Shown here piece by piece: positions 45,441 to 55,598 of a DNA stretch of 64,000 nucleotides. The position numbers and the translations under genes were made by a program. How positions within the stretch are numbered: the first letter of the stretch is position 1; the number at the start of each line of letters is the position of its first letter. Location: contig NZ_AP026764.1 of the NCBI RefSeq assembly GCF_026000435.1, positions 620,001-684,000 on the forward strand. The letters are read 5' to 3'. The DNA is from Vibrio sp. STUT-A11. Lineage in GTDB: Bacteria; Pseudomonadota; Gammaproteobacteria; Enterobacterales; Vibrionaceae. The notes beneath the pieces were generated by a model. The model had not been told where the DNA came from, made no database searches, and saw nothing but the letters and a program-made list of their open reading frames with translations.

Positions 45441-48128
45441 TTAAGGTTCTGAAGGGTGGGAGACGGAACGGTGAAACTTCTGGAACAACCACCCAAGTGC
45501 AACCAAAGAAGCGCCCAAGCCGAGGAAGCTAATAGCGCGCCAGAAACCATCCAGAGAACGCACATCCCACAAGAACACTTTCAGCGCGACGCATGCCAGG
45601 ATGATGAGCCCGATACGTTGAAGGTTCATTGTTTTGCGTATGACACCTGTCCATGTAAGTAAGCCTCCGATAAGCAGTCCTGCCACTGAATAACTGAATA
45701 GCTCCGCCATACTAGTCGGCTGATACAGGGTCATGGAGCTTGTTTGCCAGAACTGTCTAATTGACATACCTAGCCATGCTGCTGTGAGTATGAATCCGAT
45801 ACTGGAAACAATCTGTCTGTGAATAATCAGAGTATTCCAACGCTTAACTACCGTGACAATTAGAATGCTCGCTGGTAGCAGCCAACCTAAACTTAACATA
45901 TTGAAAACTGGAATAGCTTGCGCAGACACGTTATCAACGTTCAAAGGTGACTCAATCGTATTGAGTAATAAGGTCATCAAAGCAAATACGACCCAGAGCA
46001 AGTAACTATACGCTTGATACACGTAAGTGAGTTGCTGTGCGAACTGGCTGCGGTAGCTGTATACCAAACCCATGGCTAAAGCCTGGTTCGCAAAGACAAT
46101 AGCACTGGTAAAGTCGATGTGGCCTAGGTAGCCATATTGTCCCGTTAACCAGTAGTTTGTTTGGGTGAACAACGCGATTAAAAAGACGTGCAGAAAGGCA
46201 CCTTCAAACCAATTGGCGAGATCAACATCTGCTCTGGTTAGCACGGTTCGAGCATACGCAAGAATAACGAGTGCAGGTAGATAACTGAGTAGTACCCACG
46301 CCCAGTGCCCTGTTTCGACGGGCTGCCACTGAGGAATAAATGGCAGTAGCGTCAGGCGGACAACTAAAGCACCCATCATTATTTTGACCGCCCAACTGGC
46401 AGGGCGAAAATACCCAGCCTGTATTTGCAGTGCCATTATCGCCACTTGTGCAGAAATTGCAGTGGTCAGCCAGGTATCACTAAGCCAAACAAAGGAACAA
46501 CCAGCCACGATAGCATGTACGACCGCGGAACATTCGTAGGCGAGTCGTGTTAAACGCATGCCCAAATAAACGTAGCAGACTGCAATTAAAGCCGTAAAGA
46601 ACGTCCAATACCAGGCATAGCTGTACGTAAACTCGTGTGCGTAAAACAGAACGATTAGCGTCATTGAAGGTGCAAGGGCGAGCAACAAGACACTGGTTAT
46701 GGAAGAGCGATCATTAAGCCCTTGTATATAGTTCCTTAGCGCAATAAATATGATACTCAATGCTAATGCGAGCAGAATACTGCTCTCACTCTGTGACATG
46801 TAGAGTGTGTCAAATGCGACCGAAACAACCAATATAGCGGTTGCTGATACCAGAACCGAAGGCAGGAAAACTCGCGTTGACCAACCCTTGCGTAACGCGG
46901 GTAGCCAGATAGTTGCAACAAGTAAAATATAGCAATACGCCATTTGAAAGACGTTAAGTTCGGGCATTCTTGTTATTGCAGAAAAGGTCAGAAATACGAT
47001 TGCAAGAGACGTGATGACTGGAGGGTTTGTCCATTTATTCTGGCAATGGCGATAACGAGGGTTGAGTGTCCACCCTAAGCTCGGTACGGCATAAATCAGA
47101 TACAACGTGAGCGATAGGTAAATATACGCCCAGGAGAATAAACTCTCTGTCGGAGTACTTTCTATCAGAATGAGCATCCACAGCGCATGTGGTATGGAAC
47201 TACTCGGTGAGATCCAAGCCCTGCGTACCTTCTGCATAAGCAAAGTGGCTGCAATGGAGATTGCGCTGATGTAACCCGCTAACAGGAAATAATCAGGCTC
47301 AGCGCCGCTTATCCATAGTGGCGCAGTGTAACCGCCAATCAATCCCAACACGGCCATTAATGGCCCCTGTCTTAATGACAAAGCAAGGCTGGAGAATGCG
47401 GCGACAGCTAAGATCAGCAATGAGATGCTTGGTGTCAGCATTTGGTAGACAACAAATGCAAAAATAACCGTACAGTAAACGCCAGTCAGGCCAGTTCCAG
47501 TAATGGCGGCTGGAACATAAGTGAACCCTTGGGCTCGTTGTGCTCGTTCTGTATCGCGCTGTTCTTTTCGGTGAAACCACTCGCCCGCAGCGATCATGGC
47601 AAAAGATAAGGTAAACGCAAAAGCGACACGTACGAAGGGTGAAAACTCAATATGGCTGCCAATCACTTGCACCAAGTAGCCGCCACCAATAAGCATTGCC
47701 AACGCTCCCACCCATACGAGCCAGTTTTCTTGGAGGCTGGAGAGTAACTTTTCGGTTTTGTTTTCCCAATGACTATTGTCGTTCTCGGTGAAGCTCGCAA
47801 TCTGAAAATCTTCCTGAGCAGTCTGATGCGCGAATAGCGGTTCTGCGGATGAGTCTACGTCGTTATCGGAACCTGCTGGGTGCTGCGATGGTTCAGTGTA
47901 TTGACTCTCTGCTTGATTTGACGTTGTTCCAGCGATGTCAGAAGCTGGGAGAGAGTCTGTTTGCTCTGTTTCTGTGTGACTCGGTTGGTTTAGCCATCGT
48001 GAACGTAATTCATCCAACTCTCTGCGTAGCTGAGTTATCTCGTCTTCCAGATTTGAAATTCGTTTTACTGCTTTCAATGTAATCAGCAAGGCAAAGAACG
48101 CCATGATCACCGCTAATGAAGTCAACAA
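45441..48128 (-). CDS. DUF2339 giant inner membrane protein
   Basis: 895 residues. A TTG start at 48128 fits the GGGAGA ribosome site; an ATG lies eight codons inside. One N-terminal helix, a coiled-coil/low-complexity stretch at about 20-130 (RISNLEDEITQLRRELDELR), then some 25 hydrophobic segments to the end (NWLVWVGALAMLIGGGYLV opens the block). This is the DUF2339 family, a polytopic protein of unknown function. It stands alone. Confidence 0.88.
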   Translation of the reverse strand: MLTSLAVIMAFFALLITLKAVKRISNLEDEITQLRRELDELRSRWLNQPSHTETEQTDSLPASDIAGTTSNQAESQYTEPSQHPAGSDNDVDSSAEPLFAHQTAQEDFQIASFTENDNSHWENKTEKLLSSLQENWLVWVGALAMLIGGGYLVQVIGSHIEFSPFVRVAFAFTLSFAMIAAGEWFHRKEQRDTERAQRAQGFTYVPAAITGTGLTGVYCTVIFAFVVYQMLTPSISLLILAVAAFSSLALSLRQGPLMAVLGLIGGYTAPLWISGAEPDYFLLAGYISAISIAATLLMQKVRRAWISPSSSIPHALWMLILIESTPTESLFSWAYIYLSLTLYLIYAVPSLGWTLNPRYRHCQNKWTNPPVITSLAIVFLTFSAITRMPELNVFQMAYCYILLVATIWLPALRKGWSTRVFLPSVLVSATAILVVSVAFDTLYMSQSESSILLALALSIIFIALRNYIQGLNDRSSITSVLLLALAPSMTLIVLFYAHEFTYSYAWYWTFFTALIAVCYVYLGMRLTRLAYECSAVVHAIVAGCSFVWLSDTWLTTAISAQVAIMALQIQAGYFRPASWAVKIMMGALVVRLTLLPFIPQWQPVETGHWAWVLLSYLPALVILAYARTVLTRADVDLANWFEGAFLHVFLIALFTQTNYWLTGQYGYLGHIDFTSAIVFANQALAMGLVYSYRSQFAQQLTYVYQAYSYLLWVVFALMTLLLNTIESPLNVDNVSAQAIPVFNMLSLGWLLPASILIVTVVKRWNTLIIHRQIVSSIGFILTAAWLGMSIRQFWQTSSMTLYQPTSMAELFSYSVAGLLIGGLLTWTGVIRKTMNLQRIGLIILACVALKVFLWDVRSLDGFWRAISFLGLGASLVALGWLFQKFHRSVSHPSEP

Positions 48129-48494
48129 GTGCTTTTCTCCCTATCCAAGTCTCTTCAACTGCCTCATGAGGATTCTTAACTTTGAGCACCCAAGTTAAAG
48201 CTTAGTTCACGGTCTATACCTGTGAGCGTTGGGATGCTAGGTTCCGCCTAAAATTTTTAGAAACGCTGAAAGAACATTCTACATGTCGAATGTGAGTAGG
48301 TAAGTCTCCTTAACGGGAAATACAGTAAATTCTTAGACTTGCGCGATGATTTTGGGCTTATGTTTCTCTTTTTGGTTATTTTTCGTGTGTTGAATGGTGG
48401 AGTAAACGTGAACTCAACTATATTAGTAATTTCAAGCAATAAGATTGTCTCTTGCGTGTATACGCTAAAACAACGATAAGAATAGGTGACATAG
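48129..48494. other. Divergent promoter region, DUF2339 and antiporter genes
   Basis: No gene, RNA gene or repeat is recognised. AGGTGACATAG before 48495 is the antiporter ribosome site. Confidence 0.4.
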
Positions 48495-49997
48495 ATGCAA
48501 GTTGGTAATGAAGCGCTGGTGTTATCAGCGGTTGGGGTGATTGGTTTAGGGTGTCAGTGGTTAGCTTGGCGACTTCGTTTGCCTGCGATACTATTTTTGC
48601 TTTTGGCTGGCCTTGTTGTCGGGCCACTAATGCAGTGGCTGAAGCCGGATGAAATATTAGGAAACTTACTCTTTCCGCTGGTCTCGTTGGCAGTGGCCGT
48701 TATTTTGTTTGAAGGCAGCCTAACGCTAAATTTTAAAGAGATTCGCGGAGTGAGTGGCTCGGTATGGAGTATTGTCTCTTTTGGCGCGATTATCTCTTGG
48801 GCCATGACGAGTGTGGCGACACATTATTTCTTGGGTTTTTCATGGGAGCTGGCAATGTTGTTTGGCAGCTTGACCGTCGTAACGGGGCCTACCGTGATTG
48901 TTCCGCTGCTAAGAACTGTGAGACCAAACAGCACTCTGGCTAATATTCTGCGTTGGGAAGGGATTCTGATTGATCCGCTTGGTGCGCTATTTGTTGTCAT
49001 GGTTTACGAGTTCATCGTGTCACACAGCGCGGTCAATAGCGTCGAAGTCTTCGCCAAGATCATCGCCGTTGGTGTCATTCTTGGTGTTGCGTCTGGCGCG
49101 GCGGTGTCCGCAGCGTTGCGTCGGGCATGGTTAACAGAATATTTACAGCCGTTTGCCGTGTTGATGGTGGTACTTGGCGTCTTCTCGGTTTCCAATCATT
49201 TAGAATCTGAAGCCGGGCTGCTTACTGTCACCGTTATGGGGATGTGGCTTGCCAATGCAAAAGAGATCAACATTCAGCAGATATTGCACTTCAAAGAGCA
49301 CTTGACCATTTTGCTTATTACCGGCTTGTTTATCTTTTTAGCCGCTCGCATAAGCTTGGACGACTTTACTGCTCTGGGATCTGGCGCATTGATGCTATTT
49401 GTCTTCATGCAGTTGGTCTCGCGTCCGTTATCAATATTCCTCGCTACGATACGCAGTAATTTAGGTCTCAAGGAAAAACTGTTTCTGTCATGGGTTGCAC
49501 CGCGCGGTATTGTTGCGGCCTCTATTTCGTCTCTTTTTGCTATTAAGCTAATCGAATACGGCGTCAGTGGTGCTAGTCTGCTTGTACCAATGACCTTCAT
49601 GGTAATTATTGGAACCGTTGTGCTACAGAGTGCGACGGCTCGCCCTGTCGCGGTTGCCTTAGGGGTCGCAGAGCCTGCGCCGAGGGGGTTCTTATTGATT
49701 GGTGCGAACCGAGTTGCCAGAGAAATAGGTCAGGCATTAGCACGTTATGACAGGCGTGTTCTCATGACGGACTCAAACTGGGAATACATCAGTCAAGTTC
49801 GCATGCTCGGTTTGGATTATTACTATGGGAACCCGATATCCAGCCACGCAGATGATAACCTCAACTTAATCGGTATTGGCCAGGTTGTCGCCCTGACGCC
49901 GGATCAACATTTCAACATTATGGCTTGCATGCAGTTTGTCGATGAGTTCGGCGAAGATAAAGTGCATTGTCTGCAAAAAAACCAAAACAAACGGTAA
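48495..49997 (+). CDS. CPA1-type cation/proton antiporter, frameshifted near its C-terminus
   Basis: 500 codons as read. A Na+/H+ exchanger domain with about twelve helices spans 1-395 (LLLAGLVVGPLM, VAVILFEGSLTL, GPTVIVPLLRTVRPN), followed by a TrkA_N/RCK domain from about 400 (GFLLIGANRVAREIGQAL). The frame breaks in a run of seven A (49975-49981) and ends in an artificial NQNKR. Removing one A joins it to the downstream frame and gives about 602 residues. The membrane part is intact, so transport may persist while the cytosolic regulatory tail is lost. Confidence 0.88.
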   Translation: MQVGNEALVLSAVGVIGLGCQWLAWRLRLPAILFLLLAGLVVGPLMQWLKPDEILGNLLFPLVSLAVAVILFEGSLTLNFKEIRGVSGSVWSIVSFGAIISWAMTSVATHYFLGFSWELAMLFGSLTVVTGPTVIVPLLRTVRPNSTLANILRWEGILIDPLGALFVVMVYEFIVSHSAVNSVEVFAKIIAVGVILGVASGAAVSAALRRAWLTEYLQPFAVLMVVLGVFSVSNHLESEAGLLTVTVMGMWLANAKEINIQQILHFKEHLTILLITGLFIFLAARISLDDFTALGSGALMLFVFMQLVSRPLSIFLATIRSNLGLKEKLFLSWVAPRGIVAASISSLFAIKLIEYGVSGASLLVPMTFMVIIGTVVLQSATARPVAVALGVAEPAPRGFLLIGANRVAREIGQALARYDRRVLMTDSNWEYISQVRMLGLDYYYGNPISSHADDNLNLIGIGQVVALTPDQHFNIMACMQFVDEFGEDKVHCLQKNQNKR

Positions 49998-50304
49998 TGG
50001 TAGGGAAAAGCACACCGTCGCGCAGGAATATCATGGCAGGCTACTGATGGGCGGGAATGTCAGTTACAGCCAATTGGCGAGTTTATTGAGCCGTGGAGCG
50101 GAAATAAAACATACTAAGCTAAGTGACAGTTTCACCTATCAGGATTATTTGGCGCATCACAATAGCAATTTGCTCATTCCACTGTTTTATGTGGAAGAAA
50201 AGGGCAAAATTCACTTCTGTGATGATCCCGAACAGTTTGCACCAAATACGACCAGTACGGTGGTGTCTTTGATTATGCCTGAAAGCAATCAACAGCCGTT
50301 ATAG
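49981..50304 (+). pseudogene. Out-of-frame C-terminal tail of the antiporter
   Basis: About 107 codons in the +1 frame, reading TKTNGNGREKHTVAQEYHG and ending PESNQQPL. It continues the RCK-linked regulatory domain of the upstream gene and lacks its own start and ribosome site. Confidence 0.8.
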
Positions 50305-50404
50305 AATCTATTGAGTTGGCATCTTGCCGATTTGTTATCCAAGCTTACAAAAGCTGCTGGCCTCACATGCGTTAAACTTGTGAGGTAAAAAGCAAAGTAA
50401 ATCA

Positions 50405-50551
50405 ATGGACTTGGCAGATCTAAAGGAAGTGCGGCGGATATTTCAGAAATTTCGCATTGACGTTACTGATAAGGATCGCAATACTGCGCGACTGTTTTAC
50501 TTTAGGGTGACATTATGGCTCCGCAAACTAATCGAAAAGATTTACACCTAG
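50405..50551 (+). CDS. Doubtful 48-residue frame overlapping the fni start
   Basis: ATG 50405 opens MDLADLKEVRRIFQKFRIDV and runs into the fni gene in another frame. The composition is protein-like, but GAGG lies about 20 bases upstream, too far for a normal ribosome site. Possibly a coupling frame, more likely chance. Confidence 0.2.
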   Translation: MDLADLKEVRRIFQKFRIDVTDKDRNTARLFYFRVTLWLRKLIEKIYT

Positions 50552-51534
50552 ACGCTGTTTTACATCATGACATGAGCATGAAGCATAAAACGGCGGGCTT
50601 CGAGTCTGTCGAATTTGAGCACTGTGCGCTGCCAGAATGTGACTTTAACGCCATCGACCTGTCTACCGAGTTCTTAGGTCGAAGGCTAGCTCTGCCATTT
50701 TTAATCAGTTCGATGACAGGTGGAGCCAAAGACGCGGAATCAATCAATTGCCGTTTGGCTGAAGCGGCAAGTGAATTAGGTATTGCGATGGGGGTAGGCT
50801 CTCAACGCATTAGCCTGGAGCAGAGTCTGAACTCAGGTTTAGGCCGAACGATTCGGGAGCTGGCTAAAGGTGTGCCGTTGTATTCCAATTTAGGTGCGGC
50901 TCAACTGCGTGATAAAGAAAATTTGGACAATGCTCAACGAGCGGTAGACGCCATTCAAGCCGATGCTCTGATCGTGCATGTGAATCCGATGCAAGAAGCT
51001 TTTCAGGCAAATGGCGACCACAACTGGATTGGTGTGATTCATGCGATTGAAAAACTGGAATCACGAGTGGATGTTCCGATCATCGTCAAGGAAGTCGGGT
51101 TTGGTATTAGTGGCTCTATGGCTGAAAAACTGGTCGACGCAGGTGTTAAAGCCATTGACGTGGCGGGAGCTGGCGGCACTAGCTGGAGTGCGGTCGAAGG
51201 TTTCTGTCAGGATAATGCCCGTATGAAGTGTGCAGCGGAGCTGTTTCGTGACTGGGGAATACCAACGGCTAACTGTCTTGAACAAATTCGTGCTCAGTAC
51301 CCTGCGTTACCTTTAATCGCATCTGGCGGTGTTCACAACGGGCTAGAAGCTGCCAAAGCGATCCACTTGGGCGCTAATTTGGTTGGCCAGGCGGGAGCTG
51401 TACTGAAAGCCGCGACAATAAGTACGCAAAACGTTGTCGAACATTTCGAACAAATGGCACTGGAATTACGTTTGACGTGTTTCGGTACCGGATCGGCGAA
51501 TCTATTCTCTTTGCCTAAAGCGAAGCGTTTATAG
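50515..51534 (+). CDS. fni: Type 2 isopentenyl-diphosphate isomerase (FMN)
   Basis: 339 residues of the IDI-2 TIM barrel. [13 protein letters not shown] at the N-terminus, [10 protein letters not shown] (FMN/substrate loop), [31 protein letters not shown] and [15 protein letters not shown] mark the flavin and substrate sites. It interconverts IPP and DMAPP using reduced FMN and NADPH for isoprenoid synthesis. AGGGTGA precedes the start. Monocistronic. Confidence 0.94.
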   Translation: MAPQTNRKDLHLDAVLHHDMSMKHKTAGFESVEFEHCALPECDFNAIDLSTEFLGRRLALPFLISSMTGGAKDAESINCRLAEAASELGIAMGVGSQRISLEQSLNSGLGRTIRELAKGVPLYSNLGAAQLRDKENLDNAQRAVDAIQADALIVHVNPMQEAFQANGDHNWIGVIHAIEKLESRVDVPIIVKEVGFGISGSMAEKLVDAGVKAIDVAGAGGTSWSAVEGFCQDNARMKCAAELFRDWGIPTANCLEQIRAQYPALPLIASGGVHNGLEAAKAIHLGANLVGQAGAVLKAATISTQNVVEHFEQMALELRLTCFGTGSANLFSLPKAKRL

Positions 51535-51723
51535 TCGCACGACGATGTGTGCGCTAACCCAATGATTTTAGATAAATTGTCGATGTCTTAACACGTAGAC
51601 TGATAATTTAGTTATAGTTTATACAAAAGTCGCTTCAAGATGTTGTGTTCGACAGTCATGTTTGATTGCCTCATCTGGGCGTTACTTGTCTAGAACATTC
51701 TTTGACACTGGAACCTAAATCTT

Positions 51724-51987
51724 ATGAAAAAATTGGTAATGTTACTGTTGGCGTCTGCGGCTTTAACTGCTTGTAGCGACGAAGTTGGCACCGAGAGTTG
51801 GTGTAACGACATGCGAGACAAACCAAAAACTGAGTGGACAACAGAAAGTGCCATGGATTTTGCTAAGCATTGCGTCCTTCAAGATGGCGTGGGCAGTGAA
51901 CAGTGGTGTAAGGACCTGAAAGAGAAGCCAAAAGGTGACTGGACTGCGAATGAAGCGTCTAGCTACACGAAACACTGTATTTTCTAA
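51724..51987 (+). CDS. Lipoprotein with two tandem DUF3012 modules
   Basis: 87 residues. Lipobox ALTAC at 13-17. The mature part is a duplicated unit of about 33 residues: ESWCNDMRDKPKTEWTTE and EQWCKDLKEKPKGDWTAN, each ending KHC; two cysteines per unit. DUF3012 proteins usually carry one unit, so an internal duplication is likely. Function unknown. Confidence 0.83.
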   Translation: MKKLVMLLLASAALTACSDEVGTESWCNDMRDKPKTEWTTESAMDFAKHCVLQDGVGSEQWCKDLKEKPKGDWTANEASSYTKHCIF

Positions 51988-52016
51988 TTGAGCTGAAACG
52001 CTCAATGTTTATCTCC

Positions 52017-52050
52017 CAAAGCCAAGCCCACTGCTTGGCTTTGTTGCCTA
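52017..52050. terminator. Terminator after the DUF3012 gene
   Basis: CAAAGCCAAGC-CCACT-GCTTGGCTTTG, 11-bp stem, then TTGCC; it also faces the convergent rhodanese gene. Confidence 0.75.
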
Positions 52051-52077
52051 TTTGCTCAGTTTTTCTGAGAGCAACTC

Positions 52078-52428
52078 CTACTGCACGTTTTGAAGTTCCT
52101 CGAATCCGCCAGCATTATGAAGGTTTGTAAAGCCCTTAGATTGGAGGTACTGATACGCTTTTCCTGAGCGATTGCCGCTACGGCAGTAAAGCACAATCTC
52201 TTTATCTTTTACGATACCTTTATAATGTTTGTCTAGTTCTGAAAGCGGAAAATTAACTGCATTGTCCAGGTGACCTTCTGCAAACTCTCGGGGTGTACGC
52301 ACATCAATAATCATTGCGCCTTGCTCAATCAGCAACCACCCTTGCTCCGCGCGTTCTGAGGCAAATGTCATTGGAGTTATCAGGCTAATGCAGATGGCTG
52401 TAAGAGTGAGAGAAATAAAACGTTTCAT
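52078..52428 (-). CDS. Exported rhodanese-like protein (PspE type)
   Basis: 116 residues. Signal peptide to TFASE, single rhodanese domain with IIDVRTPREFAEGHLDNAVN and the catalytic loop CRSGNRSGKA. Predicted periplasmic sulfurtransferase. GGAGC precedes the start. Confidence 0.88.
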   Translation of the reverse strand: MKRFISLTLTAICISLITPMTFASERAEQGWLLIEQGAMIIDVRTPREFAEGHLDNAVNFPLSELDKHYKGIVKDKEIVLYCRSGNRSGKAYQYLQSKGFTNLHNAGGFEELQNVQ

Positions 52429-52552
52429 TGTCCAAGCTCCGTCTTTTATTCATAAGACAATGACTACCATCGTCCAGAAATACCGATCATCATAGATCCA
52501 ATATTAACCATGGTGAACAGAATTATTTGAGAATGATGATCCACTTCGCTTG

Positions 52553-53164
52553 CTAAGATTTTAGCCCTAGCATCGCACCGAAGAGAATTAAACCCGCTCC
52601 GCAAACTTGATTTAATCGATGCTTCACCTTGAGCAGTAGCGTTTGTAAATATGGCGATGTAAACAATATCGCTACCATTGAGAACCAAATGCCATGCAAC
52701 GCAATCATGTATCCCCCATAGATCAGAGCTCTGGTTTGGTTATCCGTTTCTGGATTGATGACTTGACTAAAAATACTTAAGAAAAACAACATCGTTTTTG
52801 GATTAAGGACATTACACAGAAAGCCTTGGAAAAAGAACTGCCAATCAGAAGTACTTTCGTGCGTGATTTGCTCCTCGGCTTGCTGTGATGATGAAGAAAA
52901 AAGCCCTTTTACTCCGAGGTATACCAAGTAGGCTGCACCTAAGTAACGAATCACACTAAATAGCCATTCATTTTGTGAGATTAAGTAACTGATACCGAGT
53001 AACGAGTAAGAGATATGTATTGAGATGGCGAGGCTGATTCCGACTGCACTCCAAATTCCTGCGCGTCTGCCATGATTAAGACTGTTTTTTAATACCAACA
53101 CAAAATCAGCTCCGGGACTGATAACGATAAGTATGCCTAGTAAGGCAAGGCTGAACAACTCCAT
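52553..53164 (-). CDS. LysE/RhtB family amino acid exporter
   Basis: 203 residues, six hydrophobic segments. SPGADFVLVLKNSLNHGRRAG at 16-36 is the LysE signature, followed by FLCNVLNPKTMLFF. Exports an amino acid or derivative; substrate not predictable. AGGAGCC precedes the start. Divergent from a LysR gene that may control it. Confidence 0.88.
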   Translation of the reverse strand: MELFSLALLGILIVISPGADFVLVLKNSLNHGRRAGIWSAVGISLAISIHISYSLLGISYLISQNEWLFSVIRYLGAAYLVYLGVKGLFSSSSQQAEEQITHESTSDWQFFFQGFLCNVLNPKTMLFFLSIFSQVINPETDNQTRALIYGGYMIALHGIWFSMVAILFTSPYLQTLLLKVKHRLNQVCGAGLILFGAMLGLKS

Positions 53165-53267
53165 GGTGGCTCCTGTTTAATTGTTGTTTTGGACGCACTG
53201 ATTGTAGGCTGACAACTCGAAGACTATAATCGAAACAAATTCTTTTACCTGTGAGAATAGTTCACAT

Positions 53268-54131
53268 ATGAGGCACCTCAAATCCTTTCACGTATTTCAC
53301 GTTGCGGCATCTTCATCCAGCTTTAGTGAAGCGGCGAAAAAGCTGAATATTACTCATGGCGCAGTGAGTAAGCAGATCAAAGTCTTAGAGAGTTATCTCG
53401 AACAGTCTCTGTTCTACAAGCAAGGTCGGAATGTATTTCTCACTAAAGAAGGGGAAATGCTAAAAGGTTATACTCAGCAAGCTTTCCAGGCGTTGGAAAA
53501 CGGCGTGGGAAAATTGCAGCATCAGAAGCATCAATACTTAGAGGTGTCGTGTGAGCCAACATTGACCATGCGTTGGTTGATGCCTAGGCTGTCTGATTTT
53601 AATGAGGAATGCGGAGCTGACGTTCGTTTGTCTACGGCTGGGGGGCCAGTAGCACTAGGTTCAACCGGGCTCTCTATGGCAATTCGTCGAGACGATTTTG
53701 AGCCATTGCACGAATACCCTAAAACGGTATTGGTTGAAGAGTGGGTCGGTCCTGTTTTTTCTCCGGGCTATTGGCAGCAAGTGAAACAAGATTTGAGTGC
53801 AGTTAAGTTATTACACAGCCAAACCAGGCCGGATGCTTGGCATGAATGGAGCGTGAGCGCTGAATACCCAGAATTGCAAGAGAATGCACAGCAGACTTTT
53901 GCCCATTTTTACTTTTGTATTCAAGCTGCGGTAGATGGCTTAGGAACTGCGTTGGGCTCTTATCCTTTGGTGATGGATGATCTTAAGCGCGGTAATCTTA
54001 TTGCCCCTTTCGGCTTCGTCTTATCAGGGCACGATTATGTTTTACTTAGCCAAGACAAGGCGTTCACTAAACTCGAAAGTCAGTTTATGAGTTGGTTGCA
54101 GGAACAAATGGCAGAATGTGTACCCGTGTAA
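53268..54131 (+). CDS. LysR-type regulator (GcvA-like)
   Basis: 287 residues. Winged helix at 5-62 (SFSEAAKKLNITHGAVSKQIKVLE) and a C-terminal effector domain with the GcvA-like PTLTMRWLMPRLSDF and STGLSMAIRRDD. Transcribed divergently from the LysE exporter, the usual arrangement of an exporter and its regulator (inference). Confidence 0.87.
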   Translation: MRHLKSFHVFHVAASSSSFSEAAKKLNITHGAVSKQIKVLESYLEQSLFYKQGRNVFLTKEGEMLKGYTQQAFQALENGVGKLQHQKHQYLEVSCEPTLTMRWLMPRLSDFNEECGADVRLSTAGGPVALGSTGLSMAIRRDDFEPLHEYPKTVLVEEWVGPVFSPGYWQQVKQDLSAVKLLHSQTRPDAWHEWSVSAEYPELQENAQQTFAHFYFCIQAAVDGLGTALGSYPLVMDDLKRGNLIAPFGFVLSGHDYVLLSQDKAFTKLESQFMSWLQEQMAECVPV

Positions 54132-54218
54132 AATTAAATCAAAGCGTTAGCTGGTGATATGCTCTCGCGTTGCTTAAAGTTGATTGATAAGCCGTGTTAC
54201 TGAATTTGGAACTAGGAA

Positions 54219-54581
54219 ATGGAAAACCTGAATATTGTAGAAATAAAGTCCTTCGTACCCGCCAAGGATTATGAACTTTCAAAGCAGTTTTATCAGGAAG
54301 CTGGTTTTGAGATGGCATCTGACTTTGGCGATGTGGCGTACTTCTTCCGAGAGAAGCATGCTTTCCTTTTACAAAACTTTTATGAGCCAGAACATTGCCA
54401 TAACTTCATGATGCATTTGCTGGTGGAGGACGTCCAAAGCTGGCACCAACATCTTTCACAATTGAATCATGATAAGTTTGGCTCCCGTCTTACTGATTTG
54501 GTCGATCAGCCCTGGGGGATGCGTGAATGCTGTCTGTTTGACCCAAGTGGTGCGTTGTGGCGTATTGCTCAGAATATCTAA
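54219..54581 (+). CDS. VOC/glyoxalase-fold protein
   Basis: 120 residues, two beta-alpha-beta-beta-beta modules of the VOC superfamily (bleomycin-resistance/dioxygenase type): IKSFVPAKDYELSKQFYQEAGF and QPWGMRECCLFDPSGALWRI. The metal-ligand pattern H..E is incomplete. Substrate unknown. Confidence 0.8.
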   Translation: MENLNIVEIKSFVPAKDYELSKQFYQEAGFEMASDFGDVAYFFREKHAFLLQNFYEPEHCHNFMMHLLVEDVQSWHQHLSQLNHDKFGSRLTDLVDQPWGMRECCLFDPSGALWRIAQNI

Positions 54582-54653
54582 ACCTTGTAAGTGCGTATAG
54601 TTCGAGAGTACTTGAGAGGAAGTGATTACTTACTTCTGAAGAATCTCATTTCA

Positions 54654-55598
54654 TCAGATGCATTGCCTTGTTTCCGAGGGCGTTTCACCAAACAGTTGCT
54701 TGTAGCTTTGGCCGAACTGGCCGAGATGGAAAAAGCCAAAATCAAAGGCTATCTCTGCGATGTTACGAGTTTCTTGAGGGTTTTGCAGTATACGGCGTAT
54801 CTGATTCAGTCGCATTCGATGAATAAACTGTTTCGGTGAAGTATCACAGCACGCCTCAAACGTATATTGCAATGTTCTACGGCTAACATGAACCGCCTCA
54901 CACAGTTCACTCACGGTAATTGGGGTTCTATAATCCTGATTCTCCAAATATTGTCGAATTCGGTTCATCACAACTTGTCTCTGAGAGGCCGCTCTTGACG
55001 ACACTTCTCGCTGTGAACTTAAAGAAAACAGCTCCATCAGGACATCTTTGACGACGGTTTGATGCGTTTCGCACGACCATCGAGCCTGATTGGGATCAAG
55101 TAATATGCCCAAGTAATATTTGAGTTGCTGAATGTGACGTTCGCTTAAGCCGGACAAGTAGAGCTCTTGCCCTTTAACATCGTCAAGCTCAAGTTGCTCT
55201 TTAAGCTGTTGAACAAAATCTTGTTTTAGCACCATGCCATAAATCGAAAAGGCTTCTGGCGTAATTAACTCGAAGTCTACTCCTCCTGATCGAAGTAAAA
55301 GCTTGTCGGCATCAAGTTGTGAATGATTGATATGCAACGCTTTATCTTCAACGCTTATCCCTAGCCAAACCCCACCTTCCTCGACACGGCATTGCTGTCT
55401 CAGTGCACGGTTACTGTCTTCACGAAATACATGCACAGTGTTGAATCGTCGCTCTCGGATTTGTCCCAGAAATCGGCCATTGCTGATTTGGTCGTATTCC
55501 TGTTGCCAATTGACGAGGCTTGCTGCTTGTTGGTTTGCATCTTTTGTGGGATTTGTGCACAAAGTTGGTGCGGTAGAGATCTGTTCATCATTCATCAT
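54654..55598 (-). CDS. eutR: AraC-type regulator of ethanolamine use, EutR
   Basis: 314 residues. The C-terminal 100 residues carry two HTH motifs of AraC/XylS (VSELCEAVHVSRRTLQYTFEACCDTSPKQF and IAEIAFDFGFFHLGQFGQSYKQLFGETPSETR, read in parts). The N-terminal effector domain resembles EutR. It is divergent from eutB, 196 bases away, consistent with activation of eutBC-eat in response to ethanolamine and cobalamin. Confidence 0.9.
   Translation of the reverse strand: MMNDEQISTAPTLCTNPTKDANQQAASLVNWQQEYDQISNGRFLGQIRERRFNTVHVFREDSNRALRQQCRVEEGGVWLGISVEDKALHINHSQLDADKLLLRSGGVDFELITPEAFSIYGMVLKQDFVQQLKEQLELDDVKGQELYLSGLSERHIQQLKYYLGILLDPNQARWSCETHQTVVKDVLMELFSLSSQREVSSRAASQRQVVMNRIRQYLENQDYRTPITVSELCEAVHVSRRTLQYTFEACCDTSPKQFIHRMRLNQIRRILQNPQETRNIAEIAFDFGFFHLGQFGQSYKQLFGETPSETRQCI

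Noticed and set aside
49971..49990. Programmed -1 ribosomal frameshift at the A7 run of the antiporter gene
   Set aside because: Joining the frames needs +1, not -1; no downstream stimulatory structure is evident.
54591..54839. 82-codon plus-strand frame after the VOC gene
   Set aside because: It is antisense to the end of eutR and has no homology or ribosome site.
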